Origin: Ligula intestinalis
Taxonomy: Eukaryota; Platyhelminthes; Cestoda; Diphyllobothriidea; Diphyllobothriidae
Direction: 5' to 3'
NCBI GenBank assembly: GCA_036362985.1
Contig: JAYGXS010000007.1
Location: 25,230,300-25,294,299, forward strand
Length of the DNA stretch: 64,000 nucleotides
The stretch's first letter is position 1; each line of letters begins with the position of its first letter. The notes under the pieces were generated by a model, which saw only the letters and a program-made list of their open reading frames with translations, was not told the DNA's origin and made no database searches. The translations under genes and the position numbers were made by a program. Shown here one piece after another: positions 56,276 through 64,000 of this stretch.

Positions 56276-56453
56276 ACTCGATCGCTGGGACAATATGTTA
56301 GTTTGCCTGACGTTTCGACATCCGTCGCGGATTCATCATCCGAGACATGAATAGTAGCAGAAACTGGTCTGCTACTATTCATGTCTCTGATGATGAATCC
56401 GCGACGGATGTCGAAACGTCAGGCAAACTAACATATTGTCCCAGCGATCGAGT
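56276..56453. repeat. Near-perfect 178-bp palindrome made of two Penelope 3' ends
   Basis: Arms 56276-56361 and 56368-56453 are inverted copies with one mismatch by eye (CATCATCCGAG against CATCATCAGAG), separated by AACTGG. Each arm contains the hairpin unit (minus 56307-56343, plus 56387-56422, stem ATCCG/CGGAT). The similarity fades outward into GAGAAAAAGAAG and CTTCTTCTCA. Confidence 0.85.
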
Positions 56454-57054
56454 GTTCTTCTTCTCAATTGCTTTCTGGGACACGCATGTTCGCTTGTATT
56501 GGCAGTCTGAAAAGTGTAGATTGGCGACCAGTTCAAGAGTGCGTGACATGCGTAGCCGGGTTGCTTAACTTCATCGCCACTGGGCTCACACTGCCGGACC
56601 ACGGCGGGAATGGGATACATGTAATGTGGGACTGTGTAATACGAAAGTCACTGCTGGGTCCAAACTGGCTGCGACGGCCGTTGGCGGTTGGTTCGAGAGA
56701 GAATCTGAAGCCTCAGGTCAACAAGCGCCATGCTTCCGCGATCGAGCCTTCCTCTTTTGAACTGCTTCCGGAACTCACCTGGACCGCTTTCTGCGGCACC
56801 CCTCTCGAGACTTATTGGCTTGATCACGATAACGACTTCACGAGGGGGAGGAGGAGAACTGCGACGCAAGCCGCCATCACTGCACAACCTTGCTCTGATG
56901 CAAACGTTAGATCCCGTCAAATCAAGGGTCGAACTGTCATCGGTTTGTTATCGTATCAGAGACATGCAAAGGTGAATTAGGGTGGTTATAACACCTCTTC
57001 AGAGTAGGAGGTACCGGGTGAGGACCTTTGTCGGGAAAGGGGCTTAAAGTTCGA
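56454..57054. other. Penelope flank and unassigned stretch
   Basis: 56454-56520 continues the Penelope end (CACGCATGTTCGCTTGTATT). A very diverged second copy follows at about 56696-56790 (AGAATCTGAAGCCTCAGG, GCGATCGAGCCTTCCTC). The 170-codon frame 56468-56980 runs through these non-coding parts and is not a gene. Confidence 0.5.
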
Positions 57055-57490
57055 CCGGCGCCCTCGACGATGTCCACCAAGAGCTTCAGCAAGCTGAAGG
57101 CAGACACGGTGGCAATCGCTGTATAGTCACTGACCAATCTCACACAGGGACCCGATAGCAAGACAAAAGTCGAGAAGCCCAGAGATGGGGGAGGGCGCAG
57201 GTAGGCTCCCGCATGAGAGCGCATTAAAGACCACATAAGGAAGGAGCCATTGCAGCCAAGAAGACAGGAGGTGGGATCGGGCGCAGGCGCCTGGCGCGGC
57301 CGAAGTCGCCCCCATGTGTGCTGTCCACACCTGGCTCAGATCCCAGGTGTGTGGCAGTGCCATAGTCGCCACATTAAGAAGGGGCTGACTCTCAGTTTGC
57401 CAGTCAGCCACTCCACACTGACACACTTGGCTGACTGCGCAGTCCGTCATTTGGCAACCCTCCAGGACGAGGCTTCTAGCCCACCGTGAT
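57055..57490 (+). repeat. Repeat R3, long copy
   Basis: CTCGACGATGTCCACC, CTTCAGCAAGCTGAAGG, AGCAAGACAAAAGTCGAG, GGAAGGAGCCATTGCAGCC, ACATTAAGAAGGGG, GCCAGTCAGCCACTCCACAC and TTGGCAACCCTCCAGGACG. It contains an internal partial duplication around 57240-57370. Confidence 0.65.
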
Positions 57491-57714
57491 AACTTCGGGC
57501 GCTACAGATTGTTTATAGGGGAGGGGCAATGCGCTGAGCCGTCGATCCTCCTCACTCTCTGCCCCCCCCCCGCCAGCATCCGGCCACGGTCCGAGCCGGT
57601 CAGTTGTGTGCTGTAGGATGGGCACAATGGCTGACAGGGCCAGGGAACCCGTCTGCGAGCGCCACAGGACAACCTGATTCCCTTGACAAACGCACACATG
57701 ACAGTTCGAACGTC
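57491..57714. other. Spacer between R3 copies
   Basis: Contains a 10-C run near 57561. The first part (GAGGGGCAATGCGCTGAGCC) resembles the R3 tail at 58325-58345, so it may belong to the R3 unit. Confidence 0.4.
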
Positions 57715-58345
57715 GCTTTCAACGAACTTCAGCAAGCTGAGGCAACGTGGTGACTCCCGCGGGATTAAAGCGAACGTAGACTTGCGGCGAATCTACCCCT
57801 TATCTGCGCAAGTCTCAGACCTGTTTACGGTTACCTATGACTAAGGATTCCCGACGGAATCCGAAACGTCAGAAAAATAAAGTCCTTGTTCCAGTAATCG
57901 CTTCTTCTTCTTCTTCTTCTTCTTCTTCTTCTTCTTCCTCCTCCTCCTCCTCCTCCTCCTCCTCCTCCTCCTCGGAATCTACCCCGTTCCCTGACCACTC
58001 CCACACCCGAACTCGGTGTCAAGACAGAGTCCAGAAGACCAGGGATGAGAGAGGGTGCAGGCAGTTGACGCGACCAACACTCAACACGCGTACCAACATC
58101 ATACCTCGCTAGGTAGGCTGCCTCCTGGGCGCGCCATAAAAGCCACATTACGAAGGAGCCATCGCGGCCTGACTCTCCGTCAGCCCGCCAGTCAGCCACT
58201 CCACACAACAAAACACACACTGGGCTGACTGTGGTGTCCGAGTTATCCCATCAGTTGGCAACCCTCCAGGCCACGGCTTTTAGGACAACGTGGTAGGTTC
58301 AAGCGCATCAGATTATTTTTAGTGAGGAAGGAAATGCGCTGAGTG
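57715..58345 (+). repeat. Repeat R3, interrupted by a Penelope end with microsatellite
   Basis: R3 runs from TTCAGCAAGCTGAGGCAACG to GAATCTACCCC (57789-57799), is interrupted at 57800-57974, and resumes with a second GAATCTACCCC (57975-57985). It then continues CTCGGTGTCAAGACAG, AGTCCAGAAGACCAGGG, ACGAAGGAGCCATCG, CAGCCACTCCACACAAC and GGTGTCCGAGTTATCCC. Confidence 0.65.
57800..57974 (+). mobile_element. Penelope-like 3' end with TTC/TCC tail inside R3
   Basis: Hairpin unit 57835-57872 has the longest stem seen, GGATTCC/GGAATCC around CGAC, then GAAACGTCAG, AAAATAAAGTCC and TTGTTCCAGTAATCG. It leads directly into (CTT)n at about 57899-57937 and (CCT)n to 57973. An 11-bp direct repeat flanks the segment, a candidate target-site duplication. 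Confidence 0.65.
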
Positions 58346-59799
58346 TCAGCGCCACTCTGTCCCCCCACAGACTATACCTACCCGATTGATTGGTAACAAT
58401 TTACCAACTGGTATCTCAGTTCTTCTCCCGGAGGAGCCTGGAGGCCACATTTATTATCTTGAGAGAGCACAAAGTGAAACGAAATCTTGCAGTTTCATTG
58501 ATCCCTCGCGTGTGGTCCTGCAATTTCGCCTCAAAGGAAAGGCCACACACTCAGAAGCATCACCAACATGAATGCAACTTTACACGGAATAACTGTTGAA
58601 GTAGAAGCAACAATTTTTCGACACGGAAGCATGGAAACTGTTAACGCAAGCAAGTGAGACTGCAGTGTTTGCCCAGTACGGAAAACCTCCCCTTGACTCA
58701 TATCCGACAGTATGATTTCAGTCGCATGAGTCCCTCTGATTTTGCGCGTTCGGTGACCATTTCCTGAAGTGAATACAAAATATGTCTTTCGCGGATCTAT
58801 ATACTTTAACTGGTCACTTTTCAAAATTCTCTCTGGCCTCGATGGGCTCCGAAACCAAGTCCGGTGTACGGCCCGCGTCAAACCGCGTACGGTTTTTGAT
58901 CCTAACGTGTTGGCTGTACTCTAGCCTTGTCCTCGCTGATATCGTTTTAAAATCCCCGCGAGGCCGCAGACTTATTAAAAGCGGATCAGTGGAATGAAAA
59001 AAATATGCTTACATTGCGTAGTGTTCATCCGAATATTATGGAATACGAAACATATATAAGGTAAATTTTAAGGTGTGTTTCAAGAGGCCCCATATATTTT
59101 TAGCTTGTCCTCGAAGCGTCCAACCGAATTTACCTGCTGCCTCCACACGCAATATGATATCCTCTTTTTCCATCCTACGCGCCAGTGTTGATTAATTTTC
59201 AGCCGTTGAAGTAGCTCACTCAAACAAGTCTCACGCCCTAGCGAGCACCTAATTGCTTGCGAATGAGGAAATGCATATCGCTTCCCTTCCTCGCCCCCCA
59301 CCGTCACCTTCAAACAGCCGCAAATCTGCTAAGGCCTTCTGCCACCTGCTATCAGAAAATATCCAAGTGACTAGGGCGATACATGTTGAACAGCCTTTTC
59401 ACTTTAGTCTGGTTTGACAGTAATTCTCTCATCCAATCAATCTGTTGCTGGAATAAGGAGATCGCATACTGTGGCCAGACTGAATGTTTGCGTGCTTCCT
59501 GGTGTGTATTTCATACATGAGGGTTAATTGCTGTGCAGTTAGTCAGGGAAAAGGGTTAACATTTCAAAATACATAATATCTATTTCGGCAGAAAATCTTG
59601 CTGAACTTGGATAGTGAATAAAATCCAGGTCCACGCTTCGGTGTACTCTGAGTTTAGGGCGGCTCTTCTGTATTATCTGTTAAATAAGAGCAGTTATTTA
59701 ATTATTTAAGGTACGTTAGGCAAATAATATATGAAACTTGGTCAACGCGGGTTGACAAAAATATTTGAATTAATTGCATTGTGAAGACTTTTTGAGGTC
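58346..59799. other. Unassigned stretch
   Basis: No supported gene. Frames of up to 116 codons have no recognised motif. AT-rich beyond 59520. Confidence 0.4.
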
Positions 59800-60640
59800 G
59801 AAACAGCGCAATTCAAAGAAAATGCAATTAGCTAAGGACTCCAAAATTTGAATAATTTTCCCTTCGGCTGCCACCAGAAACTATGCTATGAAAAAATGGC
59901 TACGTAAGTAGTGCACATTATGGGCATTGATTTTCAGAGTCCTCATAAAAAGTAAATATATGTTTGGCAAGAGTTTCCTTGGTAGCAACGAATGTTCTTA
60001 TTTATATTTACATGCCACTCAATTAATTTCTGTTAGGGTTAGGGTAAGTGTGGGATATTAATATCGTATGTAAAAAAAACCAAGTTTATATCTTAGGGGA
60101 TGCGTGGATGTAGGCATGTAAATATAAATAAGAACATTCGTTGCTACCAAGGAAACTCTTGCCAAACATATATTTACTTTTTATGAGGACTCTGAAAATC
60201 AATGCCCATAATGTGCACTACTTACGTAGCCATTTTTTTCATAGCATAGTTTCTGGTGGCAGCCGAAGGGAAAATTATTCAAATTTTGGAGTCCTTAGCT
60301 AATTGCATTTTCTTTGAATTGCGCTGTTTCTTTGAACTTCGGCTGACACCAGAAACTATGCTATGAAAAAAATGGCTACGTAAGTAGTGCACATTATGGG
60401 CATTGATTTTCAGAGTCCTCATAAAAAGTAAATATATGTTTGGCAAGAGTTTCCTTGGTAGCAACGAATGTTCTTATTTATATTTACATGCCTACATCCA
60501 CGCATCCCCTAAGATATAAACTTGGTTTTTTTACATACGATATTAATATCCCACACTTACCCTAACCCTAACAGAAATTAATTGAGTGGCATGTAAATAT
60601 AAATAAGAACATTCGTTGCTAGCAAGGAAACTCCTGCCAT
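59800..60640. mobile_element. Nested fold-back element with telomere-like hexamers
   Basis: Arm 1 (59800-60016) is the inverse of arm 2 (60113-60330), nearly perfect except for one A/T run length. The loop 60017-60112 holds GTTAGGGTTAGGGTAAG. Next comes a direct copy of the inner part of arm 1 (60338-60492), an inverted copy of the loop (60493-60587, CTTACCCTAACCCTAAC), and an incomplete further arm (60588-60640). The order is arm, loop, arm', arm, loop', arm' fragment. No coding content. The arms carry GGCTACGTAAGTAGTGCAC, related to an AT-rich family elsewhere in the window. Confidence 0.85.
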
Positions 60641-62905
60641 ATGTTTTATAGAAAGCGAGTACAAAAGTACTATTCTTCGTGCCTATTGACTAGCAACTGA
60701 TGTCTTCTTTACTTTTTAAGCTTCAGTACAGCGTATCTTTCGGTGTTCACGATGAGCATCTCATGACGCCGTGAAGCGCTGTATTTGAAGCTCTACAAAT
60801 GCTTGATAAACATCCGTTAGCAAGTTGTCTAAGCAATACATTAGGTCTTCATAAGCGCATATAGAAATAATTTATTTTCTTTAAAAGGAACGTATACGGC
60901 TTGTAGTTTGGAAACTTTGAATGTCGACTAACTTCCGAGGACAAAAAGGAGTGTTTGTTTACGAGGTGTCCCTAACGTTTCACTGACTAGACACTTTTCG
61001 GGTTTTAGAGTTTGCGGAAAATAAGATTTTTTGAATAATTTCTATAAAATCATCCAAAATAAGACAGTGTTGAGAATTTTTACCATCGAAAAATTAATTT
61101 TTTGCGACTAGCAATAAGTATCGGCTCACATTAAAATTCTGTGGAGAAAAACATAGGTCAAGTCGTTGTTGGACCGGCATTCGCACCTCTGTTTAGAACC
61201 GTTTTCGCTATCCCACTATTACGGCTTTAAGTAGTCCTCCGTTTAACCATGTATCTTAAAAATAGTAATTCCCAACTGTTTAACTTTATCTGTTTCATTT
61301 TTAAAATTAACTTTTACCCGAAGTTTGTCCTTATTCGAATGTTTAACCAGCCATTTAAAGGTTACATACAGTGCTTCAGTTTACGCAGAAATATTCCGTG
61401 TGCAATAAAACGGAGATTGGTGTTTGGGGATACAACAGGCTGGCAATTACAAATCGACACTTTCAGCAAATAAATTTTCTTTTTATCTTCTCAAAATAAC
61501 ATAGCATCTTGTCTCGCTTGATTTAAACGAAATGAAAAGATTTTTTTACATTTGGTGTTTGTTGTTTTGGTAAACTGATAAACTTCGTTAGCAAAATGCG
61601 CAGAAAATTAGGAAAATTTTGTTTACTGAAGTTATTAGCAGATCGCGTTATCTCGATATGCATGACCTCTATGTCTGTCATAAATATGCATTAATTAACC
61701 CCCATACGCTGCGTGAAAAAAGGCTGTTTTCCCCAAAGTAATTCGCTAATAAGTAAAGCGCCTAAATGGCAAAATGCTCGGGCCTGGCCGTCTGGATTTC
61801 AAGTGGTGCCTCGCGGTTTGAGTCGGTGTTCTACCTACTTTTACCATTAAAAGTACTACGTACTTGGAATCCCAAAAAGTCTACCTTTTTGACCCAAATC
61901 TTCACCAGTCCTAACATGTGTCCCGGCCCTCCTCATCTAAGAAATAACTCGCTTAGCGTACCCAATTGCTAAACTGTATTCCCGTTATGAGGTGCTGATT
62001 TAAATCAAACATTAACAGACGCTAGCACTGTGGATATTTACTAAATTTAATTTTATAAAAGTGAATTCACAAATTTGCGTCGATGTATGGAAGAGGGACA
62101 TAAGCTCCTGCGTCACTAACCAAACCACCTGATGGGTAAGGTAGCTGGCGGCTTCTGGATAATCTAACCCCGTTGCGTTGTAAAGTACAGACAAGTTTAT
62201 CAACACGGAAAAAATGGGCCAACACAGAGTGGGAGCGAGAACTAGGGTGCATAGACTAGGAGACACACACGCATTTCAGCGCGTAGACGTTTTTATGTGG
62301 ATCTCATCTGGTGGGGCTGGGCGCTGCACTCTTTGGAACTAGATATGCAGAAGTACACTGCCCCCACCGCTGGGTCATAAAATTTTGGCTGTCCGGTCGG
62401 CCACCTGCCCTTTGAACGTACGCGAGCTCTGCCCTGTTTACACGACTTTAAAGGAACTCGGACTTGTGTGCGGGACTGGGGAGGGGGGACGGTCTTGCTT
62501 GGCATTTCATCGCCTTACTTATCCGTCTGCCAGAGGCGTGTGTGTGAGCGATTGAAGTAGCCACTAAAATGTGAGGTGGGACGCGGAGTCGATCACAGGA
62601 GAACCATCTCTCAAGCATGTTGACCCCGTAGTGAACAGGATCCTTTAAAACTACATAGCAATTAGAGGGGCCAAAAAACTGGTATTTAAGATTTTCTAAC
62701 ATGTTACTTACTTTTTGTCGAAATTCGGTCTGCGTCCTTCCTCCTTTGAGGTCGCGAACGCATGTCGTATACCTACACGTTCAAAGCATTTAGGGTTGGT
62801 TTACTGGCAACGGGCTCTTATCGTTTCTAATTTGTTTGACTTATAAAATGCACACACTCCTTTTGGTGGGCTGCGATGTGAAGTCCACCTGCAGAAAACA
62901 TACTC
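60641..62905. other. Unassigned AT-rich stretch
   Basis: No supported gene. AT-rich to about 61760, mixed composition after. Frames of up to 84 codons have no recognised motif. Confidence 0.4.
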
Positions 62906-62985
62906 TGCAAAAATGACTACTTAAGTAGTATGCATTTGTCTCATAGATTTTGGTTGCCTTTACAAATTCATATATATTCAACAGA
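62906..62985 (+). repeat. AT-rich repeat with ACTACTTAAGTAGT palindrome
   Basis: AAAATGACTACTTAAGTAGT, then TGCATTTGTCTCATAG, GGTTGCCTTTACAAATTC and ATATATATTC. The same order occurs at 20163-20240 and, in a diverged form, in the 59.9-60.4 kb fold-back arms. Confidence 0.55.
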
Positions 62986-64000
62986 ACACATGCCTAAAAA
63001 GGGTGGGGGGTAGCGATTACTCTGGATCCTACCTGGCCGCAAGCAATTCGCCACCTTATTTACCCATCTACTAAAGGTGTGCGGTAGAACTATCTACTGA
63101 AGTCAGAGACTGGCGGCCTAACACTTTGACTGCGTGTTCAAACCCGCATAACTTCAGTCCTAGACGTGTACCACATATAGCGCACGTCGCAGTCAAAGTA
63201 TTAATCGTGGACTGGGGAAAACGTTATATGGCACACTCGTTCTCTAGGAAGGACTCCCACATAGCTATATTGATCAGAGTGGTCAAAAGAGTTTTGTCAC
63301 GAAGTTGGGGGAGCAATCAATTTTGCTGAAAGCGTCCTTGAACATTTCGTTTTAGTTTTTTGGGTGTCTAAAATCAGTCTCGTAACGCATGCATACATAC
63401 ATATTTACCAGGAATTCCCGTAGTCCCCATGAATTGCCGGCAACAGGCTCTTTGTGTCTCTAATTTGCTTGGTGCAGAAAATTCCCACGGGTGTCTCGGG
63501 GGTTTATAGGTTTCTGGAGTCGCTGATATCAGATAACGCAAACATGCAGCTAAATTAAGTGTAACCTGAAAATACTGAAGTGCGTTTAGGCTTGGAGCAG
63601 ACTGCTTCAGAAGAGTTGGAATAGTGATTATCATCCGAAGATACTTCAGACGCGCCAGGATTTTGACTTTTGAAGGAGTCTAGTTCCACTCACCTCTGCA
63701 AGAAAGACTACTATAATACTATGAATTGTTCAATCGGTAAGGTTGTCTCTAGCGGTCTTTCTTGGGTCCTTATGTATGATAGCTACCTACTTAAATTTTT
63801 AAGTAGGTTGAATTACCTGTGCACTTCTGGTCATCTACGCGCCATCCATTGATCTAGCAGGGATTTTCCAATGGCATTGGAATGCAGAACGTTTCTCCGA
63901 AGACAAACACATTCCATAACTGCTAAAATCGGCAAACTAAACAAAATTGGCCTTTTGAACTACCCACGGGAACAACCGCTTACTTACAAATTTTAAGTAG
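62986..64000. other. Unassigned stretch to the window end
   Basis: No supported gene. Short TTAAGTAG palindromes occur at about 63788-63808 (CTACTTAAATTTTTAAGTAG) and at the last bases (AAATTTTAAGTAG), so another AT-rich element may continue past the edge. Confidence 0.4.

Noticed and set aside
56468..56980. 170-codon plus-strand frame
   Set aside because: It runs through two non-coding Penelope end copies and their flanks; no recognised domain, and its N-terminal part matches non-coding repeat copies elsewhere.
57835..57872. Calling the hairpin units active hammerhead ribozymes
   Set aside because: Core strands resemble a hammerhead, but there is an extra U after CTGANGA and no loop to close stem III; activity cannot be claimed from sequence alone.
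57831..58220. 129-codon minus-strand glycine/arginine-rich frame
   Set aside because: It is the reverse reading of the (CTT)n(CCT)n tract.
59999..60587. TTAGGG-type hexamers as an internal telomere or chromosome-fusion scar
   Set aside because: Only about two adjacent hexamers, mirrored by the fold-back; too few for a fusion remnant.
1..64000. CRISPR array, operon or bacterial gene cluster
   Set aside because: No regularly spaced short repeats with unique spacers, no ribosome-binding sites or long frames; the tRNA and retroelements are eukaryotic in type.

Overview
This is eukaryotic, repeat-dominated intergenic DNA. There are no operons, ribosome-binding sites or long open frames (the longest, at 41350-41931, is 193 codons and close to chance expectation for 64 kb), a 10-N assembly gap lies at 39328-39337, and nearly every recognisable feature is a transposable-element relic. 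The retroelement mix is a Ty3/gypsy-type LTR family with a tRNA-Trp-type primer site, Penelope-like elements with GIY-YIG remnants, a LINE 3' end, two tRNA-derived SINE families and several fold-back or MITE families. This would fit a large flatworm genome, perhaps a pseudophyllidean tapeworm, but that assignment is inference and weakly held.

Layout. 0-9 kb: SINE and degenerate TTAGGG-like repeats, a Penelope GIY-YIG remnant with its 3' hairpin, three copies of a long repeat (R1), one of them split by a solo LTR with a 4-bp target duplication, and the first copies of families R2, M1 and R3. 9-19 kb: a LINE 3' end, an M1 element with an 8-bp target duplication, a SINE-B, a second Penelope remnant running into a large TTC/TCC tract, and inverted Penelope ends. 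19-21 kb: two near-identical LTRs in opposite orientation, one retaining its primer-binding site. 21-31 kb: SINE-A copies and a run of LTRs (26.8-31.1 kb). 31-33 kb: a SINE-B palindrome split by a 401-bp solo LTR. 35.8 kb: an intact tRNA-Leu(CAG), the only gene I would call functional. 38-58 kb: scattered SINEs, MITEs, Penelope ends, R3 copies, a near-perfect 178-bp palindrome and a second TTC/TCC tract seeded at a Penelope end. 59.8-60.6 kb: a nested fold-back with telomere-like hexamers at its centre. The remainder is AT-rich sequence that I cannot assign.

No host protein-coding gene could be supported. The clearest biology is the history of insertions: LTR boundaries are fixed by target duplications and by uninterrupted copies elsewhere in the window, and about a dozen Penelope 3' ends share a short hammerhead-like fold whose stem sequence varies while its pairing is often kept. 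I did not find a new gene system.
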